Shown: positions 21,620 to 29,194, numbered from the stretch's first letter. The stretch is DNA of 33,708 bases from a candidate division NC10 bacterium RIFCSPLOWO2_12_FULL_66_18 (GCA_001771285.1 METI01000155.1:1-33708); one strand, 5' to 3'. A program made the numbers and translations. The notes: generated by a model from the sequence alone, not told the origin.

Positions 21620-22936
21620 TCACCGACTGCGCCCGATGAGAACGGCGTCCACCAGGTCGCGGGCGGTGGCTTGGACTTTCAGGGCGGGGCGGCCGAGGTG
21701 GGTGCCGAGATCCTGAAGCAGGAGATCGTCGAGGAAGATGTCCTCGTCCGCTTTGAAGGCCACCGAGGGGATGAGGATGGCATCGCCCAACCTGTCGCGC
21801 TGCCGGTCGAGGGTCTTGACAATGTCGGTGCCGGTGAGCAGGCCGGCGCAGGTGACCGATCCGCCGAAGAACTCGTTGACCACGGGGATCAGCTCGATGC
21901 TGAGGCCGTCGATCTTATTCAACGGTTCGACTACGCCCCCAAGGATGGGGGTTGCCAGGGTCCCTGTGACGACGGTGAATCGGCGAATCGGGGAAACGGA
22001 GAGAGGGAGTCTGCGGGAAAGGCGCCGGAACTCGTCCAGGAATTTCCGACAGCCGCCGACCCCGTTGCCGAGCTGCGGGTACCCTTCGTACGTGCGACCG
22101 GCCGGAAACGGCCGGCCCGCCAGGAGGTAGAACTCGTCTGAGGGGAAGGCGAAGCGGGTCCCCAGCGCCTTGAAGAATCGCCGCCGCCAGGGCTCCGCCC
22201 AGGCCAGGAGGGAATGTGCGTACTCTGGGTCCGGGCTTTTCAGCACCGGTAGCTTCTCCCGGTATTGCGTGAGGCCCACGGGAACGAGGGCCACGGTCTG
22301 GATGTACGGGTGAAATCGCGCAAGGTCCTCCAGACTCTTGGCGAGATGCTCCCCGTCATTGATCCCCGGGCACAGGACCACCTGGGTGTGCATGTGGATG
22401 CGCCCGGCGGCAAAGAAGGCGATCTGCTCCAGGATGTTCGGGGCCTTGGGGTTGCCCAGGATCCGGTTGCGCAGCGCCCAGTCGGTCGCGTGCACCGAGA
22501 TGTACAGCGGGTGGAGCCGCTGCTCCACGATCCGGTCCATGTCCGCCTGGCTGAGGTTGGTCAGGGTCGCGAAGTTCCCGTTCAGGAAGGAGAACCGGTA
22601 GTCGTCGTCCTTGAAGGACAGGGCCCGACGCATCCCCCGCGCGTTCTGGTGGGCGAAGCAGAAGGCGCACTTGTTGTTGCAGGCCCGCATCTTGAGCGGA
22701 TCCACGTCGAGGCCCAAGGGGAGGTCCTCCGGCTTCTCCAGTCGGGCGCGATGCTCTGCCCCGTTCACATCCCGCCAGATGAGCTCCACCCGCTCGGCCG
22801 TCTCCGCAAAACGAAGGTCCAGGGTATCCTGCACCGGGCGGCCGTTCAGGCTCACCAGGAGGGAGCCGGGGGCCACTCCGGCCCGCGCCGCCGGGCTGCT
22901 CGGCTCCACATCGTGGATCGTCAAAAATGTCGTCAT
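21620..22936 (-). CDS. DUF512-family radical SAM protein with N-terminal PDZ domain
   Basis: 438 residues from ATG 22936, the natural start (MTTFLTIHDVEPSSPAARAGV); the frame stays open further up only through a heptamer repeat. Residues 1-60 resemble a PDZ domain (GVAPGSLLVSLNGRPVQDTLDLRF). The radical SAM site is MRACNNKCAFCFAHQ near residue 85, a C-x3-C-x2-C motif, followed by LSFKDDDYRFSFLNGNFATLTNLSQADMDRIVEQRLHPLYISVHATD. The DUF512 domain fills the C-terminal 200 residues (GVGGCRKFLDEF, VTCAGLLTGTDIV). It should hold one 4Fe-4S cluster that cleaves S-adenosylmethionine. The reaction is unknown. It follows the PerM-type gene in one direction, separated by a GGCTCTC repeat, with GAGAG just before the ATG. 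Confidence 0.9.
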   Translation of the reverse strand: MTTFLTIHDVEPSSPAARAGVAPGSLLVSLNGRPVQDTLDLRFAETAERVELIWRDVNGAEHRARLEKPEDLPLGLDVDPLKMRACNNKCAFCFAHQNARGMRRALSFKDDDYRFSFLNGNFATLTNLSQADMDRIVEQRLHPLYISVHATDWALRNRILGNPKAPNILEQIAFFAAGRIHMHTQVVLCPGINDGEHLAKSLEDLARFHPYIQTVALVPVGLTQYREKLPVLKSPDPEYAHSLLAWAEPWRRRFFKALGTRFAFPSDEFYLLAGRPFPAGRTYEGYPQLGNGVGGCRKFLDEFRRLSRRLPLSVSPIRRFTVVTGTLATPILGGVVEPLNKIDGLSIELIPVVNEFFGGSVTCAGLLTGTDIVKTLDRQRDRLGDAILIPSVAFKADEDIFLDDLLLQDLGTHLGRPALKVQATARDLVDAVLIGRSR

Positions 22937-22951
22937 TCTCTCTGCGCTTCG

Positions 22952-22979
22952 CGGCTCTCGGCTCTCGGCTCTCGGCTCT
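22952..22979. repeat. Four exact tandem CGGCTCT heptamers
   Basis: CGGCTCT is repeated four times without change at 22952-22979, in the gap between the PerM-type gene and the DUF512 gene. It is the same heptamer, in the same strand sense, as the arrays flanking lpdA at 12.7 and 14.2 kb. It is the purest array of this family in the window. Confidence 0.9.
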
Positions 22980-22989
22980 TGCCTGCCCG

Positions 22990-24060
22990 TCACGCCTGCA
23001 CCCTCGCCTGCCGGAGAAGCGTCCACACCTCGGGGATCAGGACCCGCAGGACCGCGGCTGCGGGAACTGCGAATAGGATCCCCCAGATCCCCAGGAGTTG
23101 CCCGGCCGCCAGCACCACCACCATGACCACCAGGGGATGCAGCCCGATCCGGTGCCCGATGACCCGCGGCGTGATCACGAAGGCCTCGAGCGCGTATACC
23201 GCGGCGTACACCGCCCCTACGAGCAGACCGTGGCTCACGTCGCCGAACTCCAGGAACGCCAGCAGCACGGCCGTGACGGCGCTGAGCAGGGGGCCGAAGT
23301 AGGGAATGAAGGTCGCCAGGCCCGAGGCCACCGCCATCACGATGGCCAGCTTCATCCCGACCATGGCCAGCCCCACGCCCAGCAGGACGGCCACCACCGC
23401 GCACACCGTGGCCTGGCCGCGCAGGAACCCCCGCAGCGCCTCATCCATCTCGGCCATCACCCGCTCCGCCCAGGCCCGCCGCGCTCCGGGCAGTCGCAAG
23501 AGCAGCCGGGCCTTCACTGCGGGCCCCTCCTGGAGGAAGAAAACCCAGAACGCCGGGATGATGAGGAGGTCCAGCACCGTCGTGACGAGACCCACCACGC
23601 TGGAGGCCGCGCCCGCGACGAGCCCCTGAGTGCGCTCCGTGAGCCAGGGCCCCCACCCGCCGCGGAGCCCCCAGACCTCCCGCGCCGCCTCGGGCAACGT
23701 GGCCGGGATCTGGATGCCCGCCAACGCCTGCAGGCGCGGAACCATCGCTTCGTAGGTCTGGGCCGCCTTGCCCGGCAGGGTGGCCGCCGCCCACCGGAAT
23801 TCCACAGTGACCCGGGGCCCCAGGGCAGCCACCGCACCCACCAGGATGAGCACGAGAGCCAGCGCCACGCAGGCGATGCCTCGCCCCCGTCCTCCCACAA
23901 TCCGCGCCAGCCGTGTGACGGGGGGATCCAGGACGTAGGCCAGGATGAAGGCGAACAGGATCAGGAGGACGAGCACCCGCAGGTTGTAGATGAGGAAGAG
24001 GGCCAGTGCCCCGCCGGCCAGGGCGGCGATCCGGACTCCCCAGCGCGCCCGGTCACCCAT
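22990..24060 (-). CDS. AI-2E/PerM family membrane permease
   Basis: 356 residues from ATG 24060, which shares one base with the pgsA stop (TGATG), so the genes are coupled. There are eight or so hydrophobic segments: two at the N-terminus (VRIAALAGGALALFLIYNLRVLVLLILFAFILAYVLDPPV), then a cytoplasmic/periplasmic domain with ALAGIQIPATLPEAAREV, then five or six more. Conserved family features include the DPPV at the end of TM2, the FFLQEGPAVK region and the IPYFGPLLSAVTAVLLAF block and the C-terminal VFVITPRVIGHRIGLHPLVVM-like segment (here FVITPRVIGHRIGLHP). Members export small molecules, quorum signals or Na/H; the substrate is unknown. The name comes from the family, not from evidence of AI-2 transport. 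Confidence 0.9.
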   Translation of the reverse strand: MGDRARWGVRIAALAGGALALFLIYNLRVLVLLILFAFILAYVLDPPVTRLARIVGGRGRGIACVALALVLILVGAVAALGPRVTVEFRWAAATLPGKAAQTYEAMVPRLQALAGIQIPATLPEAAREVWGLRGGWGPWLTERTQGLVAGAASSVVGLVTTVLDLLIIPAFWVFFLQEGPAVKARLLLRLPGARRAWAERVMAEMDEALRGFLRGQATVCAVVAVLLGVGLAMVGMKLAIVMAVASGLATFIPYFGPLLSAVTAVLLAFLEFGDVSHGLLVGAVYAAVYALEAFVITPRVIGHRIGLHPLVVMVVVLAAGQLLGIWGILFAVPAAAVLRVLIPEVWTLLRQARVQA

Positions 24061-24593
24061 CACTGATCGTTCAGGAGCCGGGCCCCCCGGTAGATGTAGT
24101 CCAGGCCCGAGGCAATCGTCAGGGCCAGCGTGACAACGGCCAGCGGCAGGATGGCGGGCTTGATGGCCGGAAAGAAGTTGTCCACCATGGCCCACAGGAC
24201 CGTCAGGAGCTGCAAGCCGGTGGTCGTCTTGCCCAACCACGATGGGGGCATGCCGATCTTCCCCAGGAACATGTACAGGATCATGGAGCCCCCGATCAAA
24301 AGGACGTCGCGGCTCACCAGGATGATGGTGAACCACCGAGGCAGCTCCTTGAGAATCGTGAGGGTGACGACGGTGGAGGTCAGCAGGAGCTTGTCGGCGA
24401 TCGGGTCCAGGACGATCCCCAGCATCGTCTTCTGCTTCCAGGAGCGGGCCACGAGCCCGTCCAGGCCGTCCGTCGCTCCGGCCAGCAGGAACAGGGCCAG
24501 GGCGGCCCCCATCTGCCGGTACAGGAGTAAGACCGTGATGATCGGCGTCATCAGAATTCGGAGGATCGTCAGTCGGTTCGCCAGGGTCAACAC
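24060..24593 (-). CDS. pgsA: CDP-diacylglycerol--glycerol-3-phosphate 3-phosphatidyltransferase
   Basis: 177 residues, the usual size. The CDP-alcohol phosphatidyltransferase motif D-x2-D-G-x2-A-R-x8-G-x3-D-x3-D is complete: DGLDGLVARSWKQKTMLGIVLDPIADK near residue 45. Five or six membrane segments follow. It makes phosphatidylglycerophosphate, the first step to phosphatidylglycerol and cardiolipin, in the inner membrane. The start MLTLANRLTILRILMTPII is the typical N-terminus (LPNxLTxxRxxxxP). The gene begins 21 nt from a perfect 30-bp palindrome. The AI-2E-family gene overlaps its stop by one base. PgsA rather than phosphatidylserine synthase is favoured by length and the N-terminal motif. 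Confidence 0.93.
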   Translation of the reverse strand: MLTLANRLTILRILMTPIITVLLLYRQMGAALALFLLAGATDGLDGLVARSWKQKTMLGIVLDPIADKLLLTSTVVTLTILKELPRWFTIILVSRDVLLIGGSMILYMFLGKIGMPPSWLGKTTTGLQLLTVLWAMVDNFFPAIKPAILPLAVVTLALTIASGLDYIYRGARLLNDQ

Positions 24594-24613
24594 GCGGCTC
24601 GCCCATTATCCCG

Positions 24614-24643
24614 GATTATTCGCGAACATGTTCGCGAATAATC
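24614..24643. repeat. Perfect 30-bp palindrome upstream of pgsA
   Basis: GATTATTCGCGAACA (24614-24628) is followed directly by its exact reverse complement (24629-24643). It is AT/CG alternating in composition, unlike the flanks, and lies 21 nt upstream of the pgsA start codon on the minus strand. Short GC flanks extend the dyad with a one-base bulge. As RNA it would fold into a very tight hairpin in the pgsA leader; as DNA it could be an operator. Its TTCG/CGAA core also fits the octamer repeat family. Confidence 0.9.
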
Positions 24644-24649
24644 GCGGGG

Positions 24650-24805
24650 AATGACCAAATCCCAATGGCCAATGACCAATTGCGGATGGTAGTTCCGTGA
24701 AGCCCCTTGACGGCGCGCTGCGGGACCCATCGCACCGCCCGGGGCGGGCGAGGTGCGATGGGTGCCCCACCATCATCGGTCATTGGAAATTGGTCATTGG
24801 TCATT
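24650..24805. repeat. Nested inverted-repeat element with ATGACCAA-unit arms
   Basis: Outer arms are arrays of ATGACCAA-like units: 24650-24681 and, reversed, 24778-24805; the longest exact pair is CCAATGACCAATT (24669-24681) with AATTGGTCATTGG (24788-24800). Inside them GATGGT (24685-24690) faces ACCATC (24769-24774), then ACCCATCGCACC (24725-24736) faces GGTGCGATGGGT (24752-24763), and GCCC/GGGC (24737-24740, 24746-24749) closes the tip. All pairs share one axis to within a few bases. The element fills the pgsA-hflX gap. Confidence 0.85.
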
Positions 24806-24846
24806 TGATCCGAAGGAGGCACGGGTCCGTTCATGAATAATGCGGG

Positions 24847-25956
24847 TTATGAGGCCGTGGCTCCGGCCGCCTCGCTGGTGGCGGCGGCGCTCAGGGTGGC
24901 CCCTCCGTTCAGGCAGCACACGATCTCATGGCGGAGGTCGTCCAGCCCGGCCCCCGTCTTCGCCGAGGTGGCGACGCGGCCGCTCCCCTGGCGCCACGGG
25001 AATGGCGATCGCCCGAGGCGATCGATCTTGTTGAACACCAGGATGGTCGGCCGATCCGCCAGCCCCAGTTCGCCCAGGACCGCCTCTACCGCCGCCTGCT
25101 GTTCTTCGGCGTGGGGGTGGCTGATGTCCACCACGTGGAGGAGGACTTCCGCCTCCTGGAGCTCCTCCAGCGTGGCCTGGAGGGCGGCAACGAGCTGGTG
25201 CGGGATCTTGCGGATGAACCCGACCGTATCCGAGAGGAGCGCCACGCGGTCCCCCGGCAGCATCAGGCGGCGGATCGTCGGGTCCAGCGTGGCGAACAAC
25301 TGGTCCCGCACCGTGACGGTGGCGTGGGTCAGGACGTTCAGCAGCGAGGACTTCCCTGCGTTCGTGTAGCCCACCAGCGCCAGGATGGGAAACGGGACCT
25401 TCCGCCGCGGCCGACGCAGGAGCGCGCGATGGCGTCGCACCTGTTCCAGGTCCCGGCGGACCTTGGCCATGCGGGTCTTGATCCGGCGGCGATCCGACTC
25501 GAGCTGGGTCTCGCCGGGCCCCCGGGTGCCGATCCCGCCGCCCAACCGTTCCAGGTGGGTCCAGGCCCCGGCCAGCCGCGGCAGCAGGTAATCAAGCTGG
25601 GCCAGCTCGACCTGAAGTTTTCCCTCGCGGGTCTGGGCCCGCTGGGCGAAGATATCCAGGATCAGCCCGGTCCGGTCCACCACCCGCTTGCCCAGCAGCC
25701 GTTCCAGATTGCGCTGCTGCGAGCCCGAGAGTTCCTCGTCCAGGATGACGAGATCTACTCCCGCACAGCGGTCACGGACCTCCAGGGCCTTGCCCTTGCC
25801 GATGAGGTAGCGGGGGTCGAGGCGATCCCGCTCCTGGAGGACGCTGCCGGCGACGCGCGCCCCGGCCGACCGGGCAAGCTGTTCGAGCTCGGCCAGCGAG
25901 TCCTCGGCCTCCCAGCGGGCCTGGCGAGCGCGGCAGACGCCCACCAGGAGGGCCAC
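24847..25956 (-). CDS. hflX: GTPase HflX
   Basis: 369 residues from GTG 25956 (a GGAG abuts the GTG; a few codons upstream there is no better start, so the start is approximate). The HflX N-terminal domain covers about residues 1-165: SDP-type start, ARQARWEAEDSLAELEQLARSAGARVAG, KGKALEV and the VILDEELSGSQQRNLE block with LERLLGKRVVDRTGLILDIFAQRA. The conserved GGGIGTRGPGETQLESDRR linker precedes the G domain: G1 GYTNAGKSSLLN, G3 DTVGFIRKIPHQL, G4 NKID. HflX splits stalled or heat-damaged ribosomes. The C-terminus after the G domain is short, as in many non-enteric forms. It follows tyrA by 25 nt and is likely in the same operon as the aromatic genes. Confidence 0.94.
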   Translation of the reverse strand: MALLVGVCRARQARWEAEDSLAELEQLARSAGARVAGSVLQERDRLDPRYLIGKGKALEVRDRCAGVDLVILDEELSGSQQRNLERLLGKRVVDRTGLILDIFAQRAQTREGKLQVELAQLDYLLPRLAGAWTHLERLGGGIGTRGPGETQLESDRRRIKTRMAKVRRDLEQVRRHRALLRRPRRKVPFPILALVGYTNAGKSSLLNVLTHATVTVRDQLFATLDPTIRRLMLPGDRVALLSDTVGFIRKIPHQLVAALQATLEELQEAEVLLHVVDISHPHAEEQQAAVEAVLGELGLADRPTILVFNKIDRLGRSPFPWRQGSGRVATSAKTGAGLDDLRHEIVCCLNGGATLSAAATSEAAGATAS

Positions 25957-25981
25957 CTCCGATCCGCGGTGTTTCAGGACG

Positions 25982-26887
25982 TCACGGGCGATGGGTGATT
26001 TCCTCCTGCGCCGTTCGCGCGCGCGACAGGCGCGCGGTCAGGGCCTCGCCGTCCCCGTCCCGGATGGCCGCCTCCAACCCTGCCAGCGCCTCGCGGTACG
26101 CGGCCAGCACCCGTAGGATCTGTTCACGATTCATGAGGAAGATGTCCCGCCACATGATGGGATGGCTGGCAGCCACCCGGGTGAAATCTCGGAGACCGCC
26201 AGCCGAGAACTTCAGCCGTTCCTCGCCTCGGGCCATCCCCAGGACGGCATCCATGAGCGCATAGGCCACGAGGTGGGGCAGGTGGCTCACCGTCGCAAAG
26301 ACCTCGTCATGCCAGCCGGCCTCCATCGTCACGACCTGAGTGCCCACCCCGCGCCACAACGCGGCGACGCGGTCCACGGCATCGGCGCGCGTCCGGGTAC
26401 TCGGCGTGACGATCCAGTTCGCCTGCTCGAAGAGATCCGGCCGGGCCGCGGCCGGGCCGGACCGCTCCCGGCCCGCGATGGGATGGCCGGCCACGAATCG
26501 CCCATCCGGAAAGGCAGCGTCCCCGGCGGCCAGGATCGGTCCCTTCACGCTGCCGACATCGGTGACGAGGCAGGTCTCGCTCGCGAAACGCGCCACTTCC
26601 GGCAGCAGGGCCGCGATCCCGGTCACCGGCACGGCCAGGACCACCAGGTCGGCGCGGGCCAGATCCCCGGACAATCGCTCCGTGACCCGGTCCGCCACCC
26701 CGGCGGCCAGGGCCATCTCGCGATGCGCGGGATCCGCCTCCACCCCCACCACCGTCTCGACCAGCCCCGCCTTGCGCGCGGCCAGGGCCAGGCTGCCCCC
26801 GATCAGGCCCACGCCCACCACGACCATCTCGCGGAACAAGGGACCGTCTGATTTCGAATTTCGAATTTCGGATTTCGGATTTGCCAT
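25982..26887 (-). CDS. tyrA: Prephenate dehydrogenase
   Basis: 301 residues if translated from ATG 26887, but the first 15 residues (ANPKSEIRNSKSDG) are encoded by a GAATTTC heptamer repeat (26850-26883) and are not part of the family. Alternative starts are TTG 26839 or ATG 26827, just before the Rossmann motif MVVVGVGLIGGSLALAARKAG. The family's HPIAGRERSGPAAARPDLFEQANWIVTP block carries the conserved His and Arg, and HLPHLVAYAL is the usual helix in the dimer domain. It oxidises prephenate to 4-hydroxyphenylpyruvate in tyrosine synthesis (arogenate specificity cannot be excluded). There is no ACT domain, so feedback control is unlikely here. The gene lies between aroF and hflX. Confidence 0.92.
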   Translation of the reverse strand: MANPKSEIRNSKSDGPLFREMVVVGVGLIGGSLALAARKAGLVETVVGVEADPAHREMALAAGVADRVTERLSGDLARADLVVLAVPVTGIAALLPEVARFASETCLVTDVGSVKGPILAAGDAAFPDGRFVAGHPIAGRERSGPAAARPDLFEQANWIVTPSTRTRADAVDRVAALWRGVGTQVVTMEAGWHDEVFATVSHLPHLVAYALMDAVLGMARGEERLKFSAGGLRDFTRVAASHPIMWRDIFLMNREQILRVLAAYREALAGLEAAIRDGDGEALTARLSRARTAQEEITHRP

Positions 26888-26918
26888 AACGTCCCGAACA
26901 GCCGAACCGCCGAACGCT
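26850..26918. repeat. Composite repeat: GAATTTC heptamers then CGAACNNC octamers
   Basis: 26850-26883 holds five heptamers (GATTTC, GAATTTC twice, GGATTTC, GGATTTG). After 11 nt the octamers CGAACAGC, CGAACCGC and CGAACGCT (26895-26918) follow in strict phase. The octamers belong to the same family as the 11626-11705 array, and both arrays end with CGAACGCT. So two different unit types abut in one gap. The tyrA ATG at 26887 lies between them. Confidence 0.85.
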
Positions 26919-26923
26919 TTTGT

Positions 26924-27937
26924 TTAGACTGTTCTCCCGACCGCCTCCGCGACTTTTCGCAGGTCGGCCATCAGCCGGTGGAACCGCGAGGGCAGGAGCG
27001 CCTGGGGGCCATCGGAGAGGGCCTCCTCTGGTTTGGGATGCACTTCCACCATGATGCCGTCCGCGCCGGCGGCCACGGCCGCCAGCGCCATGGGCACCAC
27101 CAGATCCCACTTTCCCGTGCCGTGGCTCGGATCCACGACCACGGGCAGGTGCGTCAGTTGCTTCAGGACCGGGACAGCCGACAGATCCAGCGTGTTCCGC
27201 GTGGCATCCTCGAAGGTCCGGATCCCCCGCTCGCACAGGATGACGTTGTAGTTGCCCTCCGACATGATGTACTCGGCGGACATGAGCAGCTCGCGGATGG
27301 TCGAGCTCATCCCTCGCTTCAGGAGCACCGGGGTCTTCTGCATCCCCAGCTCTTTCAGCAGGCGGAAGTTCTGCATGTTGCGCGCCCCCACCTGGATCAC
27401 GTCGGCGTACTGCAGGACCAACTGAGTTTCCCGGGGATCCATCAACTCGGTGACCACGGGCATCCCCGTCTCCCGCTTGGCCTCGGCCAGATAGCGGAGC
27501 GCCTCTTCCCCCAACCCCTGGAACGCATACGGGGACGTGCGCGGCTTGAAAGCCCCTCCGCGGAGCAGGTGGGCGCCGGCGACCTGCACCTCCTTGGCCA
27601 CGCTGAGCAGCATCTCGCGGCTCTCCACCGAGCACGGGCCGGCGATAACCGCCAGGCGCCGGTCCCCCACCAGCACGCCGTTGACGGACACCACCGTGTT
27701 CTCCGGGTGGAAGTCGCGGCTCGCCAGCTTGTACGGCTTCAAGATGGGGAGGACCTTCTCCACCATGGGGAGGGCTTCGATGGCCTTGTCCAGCAGGATC
27801 CGCTCGTCCCCGATGGCCCCGATGATGGTGCGCTCCACCCCCCGCGACAGGTGCGGCGTGAGTCCCAGGGCCTCGATCCGCCGGCAGACCTGGGCGACCT
27901 CCTCGTCGGTGGCGCGCGGCCTCAGCACGATGATCAT
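26924..27937 (-). CDS. aroF: 3-deoxy-7-phosphoheptulonate synthase (class I beta, with N-terminal regulatory domain)
   Basis: 337 residues from ATG 27937; an earlier start at 27976 would translate a CACAGAT repeat. Residues 1-70 ([33 protein letters not shown]) form the ferredoxin-like/ACT-like domain that gives tyrosine or phenylalanine feedback in Thermotoga-type enzymes. The catalytic barrel follows with [13 protein letters not shown] (first conserved Cys), [29 protein letters not shown], and [42 protein letters not shown], holding the metal-binding His/Glu. It condenses PEP and erythrose 4-phosphate, the first step of aromatic synthesis. It is in a block with tyrA, pheA and a HisC-like gene, so supply and both end branches are encoded together. 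Confidence 0.95.
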   Translation of the reverse strand: MIIVLRPRATDEEVAQVCRRIEALGLTPHLSRGVERTIIGAIGDERILLDKAIEALPMVEKVLPILKPYKLASRDFHPENTVVSVNGVLVGDRRLAVIAGPCSVESREMLLSVAKEVQVAGAHLLRGGAFKPRTSPYAFQGLGEEALRYLAEAKRETGMPVVTELMDPRETQLVLQYADVIQVGARNMQNFRLLKELGMQKTPVLLKRGMSSTIRELLMSAEYIMSEGNYNVILCERGIRTFEDATRNTLDLSAVPVLKQLTHLPVVVDPSHGTGKWDLVVPMALAAVAAGADGIMVEVHPKPEEALSDGPQALLPSRFHRLMADLRKVAEAVGRTV

Positions 27938-27960
27938 GCCAATACCCCCACAAACGCTGA

Positions 27961-28049
27961 AACCACAGATGCACACAGATACACACAGATCAACCTCAAG
28001 AAGACGAGCGGTCTGAACCTTCTGTGTTCATCTGTGTTCATCTGTGGTT
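27961..28049. repeat. Decamer inverted array (CACAGATNNA units) between hisC-like gene and aroF
   Basis: 27961-27990 is three decamers of the form AACCACAGAT, GCACACAGAT, ACACACAGAT; 28021-28049 is the reverse form TCTGTGTTCA, TCTGTGTTCA, TCTGTGGTT. The two arms face each other around a 30-nt centre and the outermost unit pairs over 11 nt (AACCACAGATG and its complement with one mismatch further in). The array takes up the whole 116-nt gap together with the aroF leader. The aroF frame is open through it, but translation should start after it. Confidence 0.9.
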
Positions 28050-28053
28050 GCAT

Positions 28054-29157
28054 CTATTTCCCCAGGACTGCCTTCAATGCCGCGATGCACCGCTCGTTCT
28101 CCGGCGGCGTGCCGACGCTGATCCGCAGGTGCGTCGGGAAGCCATACCCGGCCATGGGACGGACGATGACCCCGTGCCGGAGCAGCGCGTCGGCTGTTGC
28201 GGGACCCGGCCGGCCCACATCCACCAGCAGGAAGTTGGCCACGCTCGGCACCACGCGGAGGCCCAGGGCCCGGCACTGCTCCGTCAGAAACTTCCGCCCC
28301 GTCTCGGTGATGGCCCGGGTACTGGCCACGTGCTGCTCGTCGGAGAGCGCCGCCGTCGCCGCCGCCTGGGCCAGGCTGTTGGTATTGAACGGCTCGCGGG
28401 CCCGGTTCAGCAGGCCGACGAGCGGCGCCGGCCCGATCCCGTACCCGATGCGCAGGCCCGCCAGGCCGTAGATCTTGGAAAAGGTGCGGAGCACCAGGAC
28501 CAGCCGCCCCGCCCGGACGAACCGCAGCGCGTCCGGTATCAATTCCGGCGGCAGGTACTCGTAGTAGGCCTCGTCCAGGATCACCAGCACCTCGGAGGGG
28601 ACCGATTCCAGGAAGGCCTCCAGGGCGCGGGCCGGGACGGCCGTCCCCGTCGGGTTGTTGGGGTTCCCGATGAAGACCAGCTTCGTCCGCGGGGAAAGAG
28701 CGGCGCGGATGGCGTCCAGGTCGTGGGTGAAGTTCGTGAGGGGCACGCGGACCTTCGCCGCCCCGGTGACCTGGGCCACCAAGTCGTAGACGATGAAGGC
28801 CTGCTCCGCGTACACCGCCTCGTCGCCCGGCAGCAGGAAGCAACGGCCCGCCAGTTCCAGCAGCTCGTTGGAGCCGTTGCCCAGGATCACCAGCTCCGGC
28901 GCCACGTCCCAGTGCCGGCCCAGCGCCTGGCGCAGGGAGTGCCCGCTGCCATCCGGGTAGCGATGAATGCCAGGCAGGGCCTCCCGCAGGGCCTGCAACG
29001 CCAGGGGGGACGGGCCCAGAGCATTTTCGTTGGAGGCGAGCTTCACCGAGTTGGAAATCCCGAGTTCGCGCTCCACTTCTTCGATGGGCTTGCCGGGGGA
29101 GTACGGGATGAGGCCGCGCAGATACGGGGAGGCGAGATCCTCCAGCGAGCGGGTCAA
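28054..29157 (-). CDS. hisC: Histidinol-phosphate/aromatic aminotransferase (HisC-like)
   Basis: 367 residues from a TTG at 29157 with GGAGG 7 nt upstream. Fold type I PLP enzyme: SNSVKLASNENALGPSP near residue 40, GNGSNELLELAGR, FIGNPNNPTGTAVP, VILDEAYYEY, the PLP lysine in LRTFSKIYGLAGLRIGYG, and R in HLRISVGTPPENE at the C-terminus. In sequence it is HisC (histidinol-phosphate aminotransferase), yet it sits between pheA and aroF, away from any his operon seen here. HisC-type enzymes also transaminate 4-hydroxyphenylpyruvate and phenylpyruvate, as in Bacillus HisC/AroJ, so it may supply the last step of Tyr and Phe synthesis, with or without a role in histidine. The call to one substrate is left open. 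Confidence 0.88.
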   Translation of the reverse strand: MTRSLEDLASPYLRGLIPYSPGKPIEEVERELGISNSVKLASNENALGPSPLALQALREALPGIHRYPDGSGHSLRQALGRHWDVAPELVILGNGSNELLELAGRCFLLPGDEAVYAEQAFIVYDLVAQVTGAAKVRVPLTNFTHDLDAIRAALSPRTKLVFIGNPNNPTGTAVPARALEAFLESVPSEVLVILDEAYYEYLPPELIPDALRFVRAGRLVLVLRTFSKIYGLAGLRIGYGIGPAPLVGLLNRAREPFNTNSLAQAAATAALSDEQHVASTRAITETGRKFLTEQCRALGLRVVPSVANFLLVDVGRPGPATADALLRHGVIVRPMAGYGFPTHLRISVGTPPENERCIAALKAVLGK

Positions 29158-29194
29158 CGCGACACCTCCATGCGGGAAGCCGCTGGAACCATCC

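Noticed and set aside
22937..23404. N-terminal extension of the DUF512 gene
   Set aside because: The added residues come from the GGCTCTC repeat and antisense of the PerM gene; the PDZ-like start at 22936 is complete.
24060..24606. N-terminal extension of the PerM-type gene
   Set aside because: The frame is open to 24606 but overlaps pgsA fully in another frame and is Pro/Gly/Arg-rich; the ATG at 24060 begins the real membrane protein.
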